Origin: Hymenobacter qilianensis
GTDB taxonomy: Bacteria; Bacteroidota; Bacteroidia; Cytophagales; Hymenobacteraceae
NCBI RefSeq assembly: GCF_014489555.1
Contig: NZ_CP060784.1
Span: 2,604,001 to 2,668,000 of the forward strand
Direction of reading: 5' to 3'
DNA: 64,000 nucleotides
Position 1 is the stretch's first letter; each line of letters starts with the position of its first letter. The notes beneath the pieces are model-generated. The model did not search any database. It was not told the origin of the DNA and was given only the letters and a program-made list of their open reading frames with translations. The translations under genes were made by a program, and so were the position numbers. This document shows positions 45,966 to 56,190 of this stretch, in pieces.

Positions 45966-46739
45966 ATGGCCACTACCTCCACGACACAGACTCTATCCTC
46001 GCCATCTACCCAAGAGCAGCCACGCACTGGCACCTGGGACGGGGGCAATGAGCCCTTCAAGGCTAGCTATGGCAAGCTGATGATGTGGTTCTTCCTGTTG
46101 TCGGATGCCTTTACGTTTGCTGCCTTTCTGACTACCTATGGCTTGATGCGTCATCGCCATTTGGCCTATACCGGCACCAACGAGGCGTTTGAGTTCTCAA
46201 CAGCTTATTGGCCTATTCCGGATAAAGTATTTAATGCTTTTCCTGGACTCCACGGTATAGATCTACCTCTTGGATTCGTGGCTCTAATGACCATGATTCT
46301 TATTTTTAGCTCTGTTACAATGGTATTAGCTGTTGAGGCTGGCCATCGTATGGATAAGAAGGATGTTCAAAAGTGGCTGTTATGGACCATTTTGTTCGGT
46401 ATCACCTTCATAAGCTGCCAAGCTTGGGAGTGGTCTCACTTTATTGCCGGAACAGATGAAGGTACGTTAATGGAAGATGGGACGCGGTTCTTTGGAGCTA
46501 ACTTGCAAAGAAATCAGTATGGCCCAGTGCTTTTCGCCGACTTGTTCTTCTTTATTACCGGCTTCCATGGTACTCACGTATTTAGTGGGATTTGCTTACT
46601 GATCTGGTCATTTATTGCTACTACTAACGGTACCTTCGAAAAAAGAGGCCATTATGAGATGGTAGAAAAGATCGGTTTGTACTGGCACTTTGTAGACTTG
46701 GTATGGGTATTCGTGTTTACCTTCTTTTACCTCGTTTAA
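45966..46739 (+). CDS. coxC: Cytochrome c oxidase subunit III
   Basis: 257 residues. N-terminal Ser/Thr-rich lead, then MMWFFLLSDAFTFAAFLTTYG, AWEWSHFI and FHGTHVFSGICLLIW with LYWHFVDLVWVFVFTFFYL at the C-terminus, the conserved subunit III ending. A natural five-G GGGGGCAAT is present in frame (DGGNEP). It is homologous to the preceding short subunit III-like protein, giving two in a row. Confidence 0.92.
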   Translation: MATTSTTQTLSSPSTQEQPRTGTWDGGNEPFKASYGKLMMWFFLLSDAFTFAAFLTTYGLMRHRHLAYTGTNEAFEFSTAYWPIPDKVFNAFPGLHGIDLPLGFVALMTMILIFSSVTMVLAVEAGHRMDKKDVQKWLLWTILFGITFISCQAWEWSHFIAGTDEGTLMEDGTRFFGANLQRNQYGPVLFADLFFFITGFHGTHVFSGICLLIWSFIATTNGTFEKRGHYEMVEKIGLYWHFVDLVWVFVFTFFYLV

Positions 46740-46813
46740 TACCTCAGAAGCTAAAACCCTAATAAAAACGATTTGCGTTTGATCGTTTGAGTTAAGATCT
46801 AAATTCAAAAGTT

Positions 46814-47155
46814 ATGGCTCAACATAGCAGCAACCAGCCGCCACAGCTAGGCGAAATCCCAAAGCCTAATACAGGCTGGATATGGAAGACATTCTGGGTA
46901 CTTGTAGGTATTACAGCGCTTGAGTTCGTGTTCGTGTTTCTTATGGATCCGGGCACTCTGCGGAATACAATCTTCATTATTCTCACAATTTTCAAGGCTT
47001 TCTTTATTGTAGCCGAATTCATGCACTTGAAGCATGAAACTAAAGGACTGATCTGGACTATTCTTATTCCAATGGGTCTCCTGATTTGGCTATTAGTAGC
47101 TTTAGTCAGTGAAGGCTCTTATGTCGGAGAGTCAATTCAAAACGCGCTCAACTAA
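46814..47155 (+). CDS. Cytochrome c oxidase subunit IV (CyoD-like)
   Basis: 113 residues with three membrane helices; FKAFFIVAEFMHLKHETKGL, then a third helix, is the prokaryotic subunit IV signature (short helical subunit beside I and III). Follows coxC by 74 bases and precedes the SCO gene by three. Confidence 0.9.
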   Translation: MAQHSSNQPPQLGEIPKPNTGWIWKTFWVLVGITALEFVFVFLMDPGTLRNTIFIILTIFKAFFIVAEFMHLKHETKGLIWTILIPMGLLIWLLVALVSEGSYVGESIQNALN

Positions 47156-47158
47156 GTA

Positions 47159-47836
47159 ATGAGGCCCAAACAAACATTGTTTCTGGGCCTTATTCTTTTG
47201 GTACCGGTACTGGCTTTCTTGTTCCTCAAGTCATTCGGTACAAACCGTTTCGCGCTGCCAACTTACCTGCCCGACAGTGTTGATTCAACACAGGTCGACG
47301 GTAAGTGGCAGCGCGATACTGTTTTTCACCAATTGCAGGATTACAGCTTTCCTTCTCAAACGGGAAGGATTATAGGCCAAAAGGATCTGAAAGATGGTCT
47401 TTATGTAACCAGTTTCTTTTACACAACCTGTCCCCAAGACTGCGCACAGCGGAACAGCCAGCTTACGCGTGTACAGGAGAAGTTTCGCCTTGAGCCAAGA
47501 GTTCGGCTGGTTTCTTATACCGTAAACCCAGCGCAGGATTCAGTATCTGTGTTAGAGCGCTATGCCGAGCGATATGGAGCTATTGCGGGCAAATGGTTTT
47601 TTCTAACTGGTGACAAAAACCAGCTCAACCGGTTATTGACGGAAGAGTATCGACTTCCTGCTCTTACGGGAGTGGCGCCTACAATACAGCATAGTCAGCA
47701 GTTGTTCCTAGTAGATCGCAACCACCGGGTACGGGGCATTTATGACGGTACGAAAGCGAGGGAGATTGACCGCCTGATCACCGAAATTACCGTGTTGCTT
47801 TACACCTATGACCACAACAACGAACCCCGCACTTAA
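47159..47836 (+). CDS. SCO1/SenC/PrrC-family copper chaperone
   Basis: 225 residues. An N-terminal membrane anchor (residues ~6-26) places it in the periplasm. The copper site CPQDC (C-x3-C, in FFYTTCPQDCAQRN) and a His (IQHSQQLFLVD) in the thioredoxin fold are the three SCO ligands, for loading CuA of CoxB. The next gene starts 29 bases before its stop. Confidence 0.92.
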   Translation: MRPKQTLFLGLILLVPVLAFLFLKSFGTNRFALPTYLPDSVDSTQVDGKWQRDTVFHQLQDYSFPSQTGRIIGQKDLKDGLYVTSFFYTTCPQDCAQRNSQLTRVQEKFRLEPRVRLVSYTVNPAQDSVSVLERYAERYGAIAGKWFFLTGDKNQLNRLLTEEYRLPALTGVAPTIQHSQQLFLVDRNHRVRGIYDGTKAREIDRLITEITVLLYTYDHNNEPRT

Positions 47837-48364
47837 ACCGGGCGATTTTACTAAGTACAAAATCATCCTCGGTATTCTGGCGGCTGTTGTACCTCTGCTA
47901 GTCGCAGTCCTGCATTATTTCCCCAATGCTTTCCGTATTCCAGGCGCAGAAGTAAAGTTTTTGCCTGCCCTAAATGCCGTACTTAATTCGCTAACGGCGT
48001 TATGCTTATTACTAGGTTTCTACTTTATTAGAAACAGACAAGTAGCTCGTCACCGAGCCATGATGGCTACTGCTTTCACGCTGGGGGCATTTTTCTGCTC
48101 TCTTATGTGGTATACCACTCTCAGGTAGATTCTACTCGGTTTGGGGGAGTGGGGACTATACGATATGTGTACTTCTTTCTTCTGCTTACACATATTGCTT
48201 TAGCAGTCGTAACAGTAGGGTTAGTGTTGTTCACGCTTTACTTTGCTTTGACGGAGCAGTTCGTCAAACACCGTAGGATAGCTCGCTGGGCTTTTCCAGT
48301 TTGGCTGTATGTATCGGTCACGGGCGTTATCGTGTACTTTATGATCTCGCCTTATTACACCTAG
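47808..48364 (+). CDS. DUF420-family membrane protein, one-base frame break
   Basis: Corrected length 185 residues, about five membrane helices, with VYHSQVDSTRFGG and HIALAVVTVGLVLFTLYFAL matching DUF420 proteins, which occur in oxidase gene clusters (YozB/CtaG-like) and probably help oxidase assembly. It overlaps the SCO gene by 29 bases. The frame breaks at 48083-48087 (five Gs for six); corrected it reads TLGGIFLLSYVVYHSQ. Confidence 0.88.
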
Positions 48365-48404
48365 CAATAAAGAAACTTTGTCTTCTTAAATGTGTTGAAA
48401 TAGT

Positions 48405-48656
48405 ATGAAAAAGGCAGCTATTACCGGTTTGTTTACCTTCTTATTGGGCTTATTACTTTGTATAGCCCCAATTTCCGCACAAGCTCAATGCTCGATGTGT
48501 AAAACGCAAGTTGAGTCGGCGCGGGGCGATAAAGATGAGTACGATGCTTCTGGCTTAAACAAAGGAATATTGATGCTTATGACGGTGCCCTATGTGCTGA
48601 TGGGGGTTGTCGGGTTTATTTGGTATCGGCATAGCCAAGCAAAAAAACAGGGCTAA
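48405..48656 (+). CDS. Small membrane protein with CSMC motif at the end of the respiratory locus
   Basis: 83 residues. Signal peptide ending SAQAQ, then CSMCKTQVE right after cleavage, a short polar segment, and one membrane helix (~50-72) with a basic C-terminal end. It stands 40 bases after the DUF420 gene and before a terminator, so it is probably the last gene of the respiratory transcript. The CxxC near the membrane could bind copper or heme, but this is only a guess. Genes of this type are repeatedly found at this place in Bacteroidota, unassigned. Confidence 0.72.
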   Translation: MKKAAITGLFTFLLGLLLCIAPISAQAQCSMCKTQVESARGDKDEYDASGLNKGILMLMTVPYVLMGVVGFIWYRHSQAKKQG

Positions 48657-48708
48657 GAAGCACTGATAATCTAGTGTTGATAGAGAGCATAGCTTTTAAT
48701 AGAATAGG

Positions 48709-48735
48709 AAATGCCGCCGAATGGCGGCATTTTTG
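48709..48735 (+). terminator. Terminator after the respiratory locus
   Basis: AAATGCCGCC faces GGCGGCATTTTT across GAAT. It ends the transcript that carries the assembly genes. It does not use the GGGGGGC word. Confidence 0.82.
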
Positions 48736-48778
48736 TTGAAACCCTATTCTCATCTGTGGTGGTGCTTTAGCATCCTGA

Positions 48779-51700
48779 TTGCCTTTGAAGCTAGTTCGTT
48801 CCTCCCCGCTGGTTTTGCTGTTAGCTGCCACGCTTTGCTTCGTAGCGGCTTATCTGAGCAATCGATATGGCCAAGTGCCGGAGGTGTTATTGCGTGCCGA
48901 AACGACGCGTCTGCAAAACCTGGTAATTGAAGCCCAGCGCACTGCCGAACGCGAAGCCGACGAAGTGGCTGAGCGCTTGCAGGGTCAAGCACTCAATTTT
49001 AACTCCCTTATTGGATTAACGACTTACCCTTGCTTCGTATTTGAGGGCGAGAAGCTATTGTATTGGTCGGACCATACGATCCGGCCGGAGGTAGCCAATG
49101 CAGGCCAGGACTTCCGCGAGAAGCTGGTAGATATGCGCTTTGGGCAATATCTGGTATTGCGCCGCTCCGTTGGGCGGCACGTTATTCTCACGTATGTTCC
49201 TCTGGAAAAGCGGTATGGCATCAGCAACCGTTACCTGCGCGAGGGCGCCGAGCAAGCTCTGTTCCGGGGGCAAATGTGCGGTTAGTTGTCAATAACAATC
49301 CCCGATTACCGCGCCTGTTTTCTGAAGAAGGTGATTACCTCTTCTCGATAGAAAGCTCTGCGCCCGATCCTGTAACGGGTAAATACCTGCCGGTAGCTTT
49401 TTTGCTATTGGGTTTCGGGTTGTATCTGGCGGGTTGTCTCCGGTTGGCAATCGGGTTGTTCTCCACCGGTCGGGTATTTGCCGGCGTCGGTTCCGTCGTA
49501 CTGTCGCTCATGGCAATGCGAGCGGCTCTGCTGTTTTTAGGGCTTCCTTTCTCATTGGTAGAAGTGCCCTTGTTCGATCCACGCTTGTATGCGGCTTCGT
49601 GGCTTTCACCCTCACTAGGCGACTTGCTAATCAACGCCTTCCTGTTTGTGGCCTTGGCGTATTATGCCCTGTTGTTGTTTCGGCGCTTTGGAATAGTGCG
49701 CCGGGTGCGGCAAATCCGCCGTTTTTACTTGCTTTTCATCATTGGTACCGCGGCAGTACTGAGCTTCTATGGCTTATTACAGCTACTGTTTAGTTTCTAT
49801 TCCAATAGCTTCAATAACTCTCAGCTAGTACTCGATGTGACCCAAAGTATCGATGTATCGGTATTCAAGGGGTTGTTGTGTCTGGCTATCATTCTGCATA
49901 CCGGCAGCTATCTGGTTGGGTTTTATATGCTGTCGCAGTTGTTCATAGCAGCAGTTCGGCCAGCTACACGCAGTGCAGGTATTATCTTGTTAGGGCTCGC
50001 TACGCTTACAATTCTGCCTTTGGGGCTTGCCTTTGGCCTGACCAACGGGATCCTGTTTGGGCTCACCCTGCTTTTCTTCTTCATCGTACGGCTAACGGGT
50101 CTGCGCCAAGTAGCGTCGGTGGTGCCTTATCAGGTCTATCTGTTTATCTTCCTGATGCTGGGGGTGAGCTCGGTAGTAGGTGCTTTGGCTTTATATGAGC
50201 ATTTTGATCGTCAGCTGGTTATTAATAAACAGCGTATTGCTAGCAATCTTCTGGTCGATAATGACTTGCAGGGCGAGTACCTGTTAGCAGAGCGCTCCCG
50301 GCAGATGGCCGCCGACCCATTGATTCAGACCATGCTGGCGCGCCCCTTTGCCAACCAAGATGTGGTGCGTCAGAAGATCGTTAAGTATTATCTCCGTGAC
50401 TATTTCGATAAATATGAAATTGTAGTCACGCTCTTCGATCCTGCGGGGCGCTCGTTGGATGGGAACGAGGAAACGCTGAATCTGCCTCAGCTGCGGCGGC
50501 GCCTTTTGCGCACGGCGCTATCCACTGACCATCCCGACCTGTATCTGATTCACAACAGCAACTCCTTTAGCTCGCGCCGCTATGTGGCTTTTGTGCCGGT
50601 AGTTACTTCCACAGGCGGTACAAGCACCGTGCTGCTGGAGCTTTCGCTTAAAAAGCTGACAGCCTATAGCGTGGTACCTGAGTTGCTGGTCGATCAGAAG
50701 TTTTTCCAGCCTGGCCTGGGCTCTGACCTAAGTTATGCCGGCTACGAAAACGGACGGCTAGTATATAAGGAAGGCGACTTTGACTACGTAAATCAGCTTA
50801 CCCCAGCTCAACGGCAGGATCCGCGCCTGTTTAGTATAGGATTGTCTGTTGAGGGCTTCCATCATCTGGCTGTTCGTGGTGCACAGCGTCGCATGGTAGT
50901 CGTAACGACGGCCACTTATGCTTTCAACGACTGGCTGGCCAATTTCTCCTTTCTCTTCCTGCTACACACTTTCTTTAGCTTGTTGGTAATAGGAGGCTAC
51001 ATGCTGGCGCGCGGGCAATACTTTCAGGTCTTTCGTACCACGTTCAGCACCAAGATTCAGCTGTTTCTCAACTTCGGTATTCTCGTTCCGCTCCTCATTG
51101 TGAGTATCGCCACGGCTAGCCAGGTTACGTCGTCGTATCAGCGGGATTTGCGGCGTACGTATGAGCGCAGGGGCAAAACGGTGCAGGAAAACCTGCTGAA
51201 AAATCGGGCGCTGCTGGCCGACTCCTCCGGCCGGGCCGCCCTTATTGATTTGGCCGAAAACGTATCAGATCTGACCGAAACGGATCTTAACCTGTATGGT
51301 GCCGATGGCAGCCTGCAAGTGAGTAGTCAGCCTTTGATTTTTGAGTCAGGATTGCTGAGCACCTTAATGCATCCGCGGGCGGTAGCCGAATTGGCAGAGA
51401 AGGGGCAGCCACAAGTGCTACTCACCGAAACGGCTGGTTCCCTGTCCTTCAATACGCTGTATCTGCCACTGCGAGCAGTAGTGCGGCCCGGCCGCCCCGA
51501 CGTGGTCGTTGGCTACGTCGGTATTCCATTCTTCGATTCCGAGAAAGAGCTTGATAATAAGCTTATTGAGCTGATTTCGACCATTCTGAACATCTTCACG
51601 GTGATGTTCATCATCTTTCTGGTGCTGGCTTTTGTCGCTTCCCGTATTCTGACGGCTCCGCTCAAGATCATCACGGAGAAGCTTAAGCAAACCACGCTTA

Positions 51701-52509
51701 CGGGGCAAAATGAGATGCTGGCCTATGAATCGTCGGATGAGATTGGGCTGCTGGTACGGGAATACAACGCCATGCTACTGAAGCTAGAGGAAAGTAAGCA
51801 GGAACTGGCAACCCAAGAAAAGGAAGCCGCGTGGCGCGAAATGGCCCGCCAAGTAGCTCACGAAATCAAGAATCCGCTGACGCCGATGAAGCTTTCCCTG
51901 CAGTATTTGCAGAAAGCCATTGCGGAGCGCCGCCCAAATACGGAGGAGCTGATTGGCAAAATATCCCAAACGCTCATCACCCAAATCGACGTGCTCAGCG
52001 ACATCGCTACGTCATTTTCTACCTTCACCAACCTGCCAGCTATGCGCCCCGAGCGGCTGGATGTAGTGCCCATTCTGCGGCGTTGCGTGAGTTTGCACAA
52101 AGGCGGAGTGGGAGAAGGCAGCATCCGGTTGAAAGTGCCCGCCGACGCGAAGAACGGCCGGTATATTGTTTTTGCCGACGAAAACCTGCTGGTGCGTACC
52201 TTTAACAACTTGCTGATCAACGCGCTGCAGTCGGTGCCAGAGGGACGGAAGCCGCAGATAAATGCCAGCTTGGAGCCGCGCGGAACCGACCGCATCGTGA
52301 TTTGTATAGCCGATAACGGGGCCGGTATTTCCGAGGAGGTGCAGGCGAAGGTATTTGTGCCCAACTTCACTACCAAGACGTCCGGGTCGGGAATTGGCCT
52401 AGCTGTTGCCCGGCGAGGAATTGAAAGCGCTGGGGGGCAAATTTGGTTTGAAACGGAGGAAAATGTGGGTACGCGGTTCTGTATAGAGCTACCGTTGGCA
52501 CCGGAATAA
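48779..52509 (+). CDS. Large sensor histidine kinase, NtrY-like, one-base frame break
   Basis: Corrected length 1243 residues. A TTG at 48779 is the only upstream start in frame (a stop precedes it). Several membrane helices in the first ~450 residues include FLLLGFGLYLAGCL and LLQLLFSFYSNSFNNS, followed by a long extracytoplasmic region and a second helix pair (~735, 950). HAMP-like linker, then HisKA (VAHEIKNPLTPMKL, ~1027) and HATPase with NLLINALQS, DNGAGI and GSGIGLAVARRGIES. The response regulator is not adjacent. The frame breaks at 49266-49270 (five Gs for six); joined it reads LFRGANVRLVVNNNP. A six-G copy at 52432 (AGGQIWF) is intact. Confidence 0.85.
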
Positions 52510-52602
52510 ACGTTGGTTGTAGTCCTCCACTTCTTTTGCCCGCGCGTTACGCCCTATTCTGGTTTAACGGCACGAATCTGGCGGCTTCGCACGTTGTGGA
52601 GC

Positions 52603-52614
52603 TGAAAAAAGCCC
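52603..52614. repeat. Solitary intergenic AAAAAAGCCCCCG
   Basis: One terminator-like arm with no partner, between the kinase and the outer-membrane protein gene. It is like a solitary copy of the word. Confidence 0.35.
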
Positions 52615-52634
52615 CCGCTTGAAACATATCTAGC

Positions 52635-55600
52635 ATGAGTAGCAGCATTACGCAAAGTCTTCCGCGTTTCAGCCTGCTACTCACGTTTTTACTGTTGGCT
52701 CAGGTGGTAGCGGCTCAGCAAATTGGGCCGCCGTCTACGCGCCGCTGCCGCTGGGTGCGCCTGCTACCCAACCGCGACACCACCAACTTTTCGTTGCCCG
52801 ATACCCTAACGATTGTTCCGGCGTCGGTAACAGCGAATGGGCGCTCCGTCGGCTACAACCCAAACACGGATCAGTACCGCATTATCCGGTCTTCCCGTCG
52901 GTTTCCAGCCCCCGATCCTGGCCAACCAGATATTGTGTTTCAGCCCACTGGGCCCGATTCGGTGCTGGTCTGTTATCGGGTACTGCCGCTACGGCTGGCG
53001 ACGCCGGTAGCTCGTCGCCCGCGAACGCTTATTGACAGCGTCAATTTTGCCCCCCGGTCATTCGGCTACAACGATTTTGCGGTGAAAGAGCAGATTCTGG
53101 CAACGCCAGGCATCAACAAAACGGGTAGTCTGGCGCGCGGCATTTCCTTCGGCAATACGCAGAATGTCTTTGTGAACTCGGCGCTGAATCTGCAGCTGGA
53201 GGGCAAACTCACTGATCAGATTAATCTCACGGCCGCTATTTCAGACCAAAATGTGCCGTTTCAGCCCGAAGGCAATACCCAGCAGCTGCAAGAGTTCGAC
53301 CGCCTTTATATTACCCTTACGCATCCGCGCTGGAGCCTGACAGCCGGCGACGTAGTGCTGCGCAACCGCCCCGATTATTTTCTGAGGTTTTACAAAAACG
53401 TGCAAGGGGCTGCTGTGGAGGCGAAACTAACCCAAGGTGCCGGCAAGCGTAGCGTAACCACTGCCGCGGCCGGCGTGGCCAAGGGCAAGTTTGCCTCCAT
53501 CGAATTGCCCCCCTGGAAAATGTTCAGGGCCCATACCGTTTGCGCGGCACGAATGGCGAGCAGTTTATCGTGGTTCTGGCTAATTCGGAGAGGGTATACC
53601 TCGATGGTCGGCTGATGACGCGGGGCTTCGATTTCGATTATATTATTGACTACAACCAAGCTGAAGTCACGTTTTCGCCCCAGCACCTGATTACCCGCAA
53701 CTCGCGCATCCGGGTTGATTTCGAGTATTCTGATTTCAACTACGCTCGCTCCCTATTCGATCTGAGCCATTATCAGGAGTTGGGAAAGCTGAGCTTACAT
53801 CTGAATTACTACCGTGAGTCCGACAACCCCGACAACTCACCTAACCTGATTCTGAACGAAACCGATCGTGAGCTGCTGCGCAATATCGGCGACAACGTGA
53901 GCTTGGCAACCACTCCCGGCGCCGACTCAGTTGCCTACGACCGCCGCCAGGTGCAGTACCGCCGTGAAGTGCTGACGTTGCCCGGTGAGGAGCCCATTCC
54001 CATATTTGTGTACAGCACCGACTCCACGCGCGGCGTGTACAATGTGCGTTTTACAAGCGTGACTCAGAACGAAGGAGATTATATTCTGAGCACCAGCGCG
54101 GAGAATATCAACGCCAATGGCCGCGTATTTCAATACGTAGGAGCGGGAAGGGGAAACTACAGGGCAGAGCGACGTTTGCCCACCCCCCTGCAAAAGCAGC
54201 TCGTGACGGCCGGTGCCAGCTACCGCCTCGATTCGACCAGTACCGTGTTCATGGATCTGGCTTCATCCGAACTGGATTTGAACCGGTTTTCGCCCCAGTC
54301 GGATCAAGGCCGCGCTTTCCGGGTGGGCTACGCAGTACTGGATAAGCCTGTAAATCTGCCATTTATGAAGCAATACAAGCTGCGCTCTACGCTAGACTAT
54401 GAGTACAGCAGCCGGCAGCTTGCTCCTATCGACCGCTACCGCGATATCGAGTTTGACCGCAACTGGAGCACCGCAAGCACGGTGCAAGGCAATGCCGCTT
54501 TCAGGCCCGCCCGCGAGGATAATATTTTTAACTTCTCGGCTGGCTTAGTAAAGAATGAAAAGAATGCTTTTTCCTACCGCCTAAGTCGGCGCTACCGGGC
54601 AGGTGAGGTGAGCGGAGTGCAGCACTGGGTGGACGCAGCCCAGCAAATTGGCGACGTGGAGTTGCGTGGGGGGCTTTTTGTGTTGAACTCGCAGGCGGGA
54701 GCGCGCCAGTCCAACTGGGCGCGGGGCGAGGCAACAGCCCGATTTGTTCGGGGGCAATTGTGCCGGGCTACGCGTATCGTTTCGACAAAAACAGGGTGTC
54801 GCTGCCCGATGGCACTTCGCTCACGTCGGCCAACTACTTCGACGAACATTCTGTGTTTGTGCAAAGCCGCGATAGTGCCACCACGCGCTTTCGCCTCGAC
54901 TATACCTACCGCCGCGACCAAGCGCCACTCAATGACGAACTGCGCACCCGCGGCCGAGCCCAAACGTGGCAAGGAATGTTTGCGAGTCGCTTGGGCAAAA
55001 ACCAGGATTTGTCGGTGCTGCTAACCTACCGCGACCTAGCCGCCCGCGACAGTGCTCGCCAACGCACCGTGCTGGGTAAGCTCGACTGGAACGCTTCTCT
55101 CTTCAATAATCTGCTGCGCTCAGAGCTAAGCTATAGTGTAGCTACGGGTCGTGAGTTGCGGCGCGATTACTCTTTCTTGCCCGTACCCAACGGCCAGGGC
55201 ACGCACTTTTACGCGGGCGATGCCAACGCCAATAACCGGCAGGATAAGGAGGAATTTTTTGAGGCCCAAACGCCTGATGCGCAGTATCGGACGCATATCA
55301 AGGTGTTTTTGCCCACCGATGATTACATCATCGCCTTCACCAACCGCTTCAGCTACCGTCTCACTAGCAGTTTGCCCCGACAATGGCGCGATCAGCCAGG
55401 CATCCGCGGTTTCGCTGCCCGGTTTACTAGCATCAGCACTGTATCGTTGGATCGGCGCACTACCGAGCGCGACCTGAGTTCTCGTCTCAATCCATTTGCC
55501 TTTCAGACCGAAGATCAGTTTTTGCTCTCGCTGAATAAGCTTCTGCGTAATACGCTGTATTTCAATCGTTCCAATCCCATTTTTGGGGCTGAGTTCACGG

Positions 55601-56184
55601 TGCAGCAAACCCAGCAAAAGGCGCTTCTCACCCAAGGCACCGACATTCGCAATCTGGCCAGCCAGTCGGTGTTGTTGCGGCGGACGCTGGCGCAGTCATT
55701 CACGAGCCGCCTCATCACCACCCGCAGTATTCGCGAAAACACGTCTAACTACCTCGAAACCCGTAATTTTCGGGTGCTGCTCTATGAAGTTGCGCCCGAG
55801 CTGAGCTACCAGCCGAGCCCGGCCCTGCGCTTTACCGGCACCTATCTGCATTCCAACAAACGCAACACCTTTGCCGGGCCTGATGAGAATACCCGTGGCG
55901 TTTTCGACGAACTAGGAGTGGAAACCCGTCTGAGTCAGGTGAGTAAGCGCACCCTTACGGCGGCCACGCGGTACGTGCGCATCGATTTTGAAGGCAATCA
56001 AGCTTCGGTTGTAGCTCTGGAAATCCTGAATGCTCTGCGCCCCGGCAACAATCTGACGTGGAATGTGAACGTGGAGCAGCGGCTGAGCAATGGTCTGAAC
56101 GTGACGTTAGCTTATGATGGCCGCAAGCCCAATGGGCTGAGCGCCGTGCATACGGGTCGGATGCAGGTATCGGTGCTGTTTTAG
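52635..56184 (+). CDS. Very large secreted, probably outer-membrane, protein of unknown family, two one-base frame breaks
   Basis: Corrected length 1183 residues. The signal peptide ends around VVAAQQ. The sequence is rich in alternating hydrophobic and polar strands with many Tyr/Arg/Asp (for example NLTAAISDQNVPFQP, YRLRGTNGEQFIVV, LSYQPSPALRFTGTYLHSNKRN) and finishes with a strand-like end MQVSVLF, suggesting a large β-barrel. I do not recognise a named family. Breaks: CCCCCC at 53508-53513 should be seven and GGGGG at 54750-54754 six, giving LPPLENVQGPYRL and RGAIVPGYAYRFD. The gene has high GC and stands alone between the kinase and the hexosaminidase. Confidence 0.78.
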
Positions 56185-56190
56185 TGCAGC

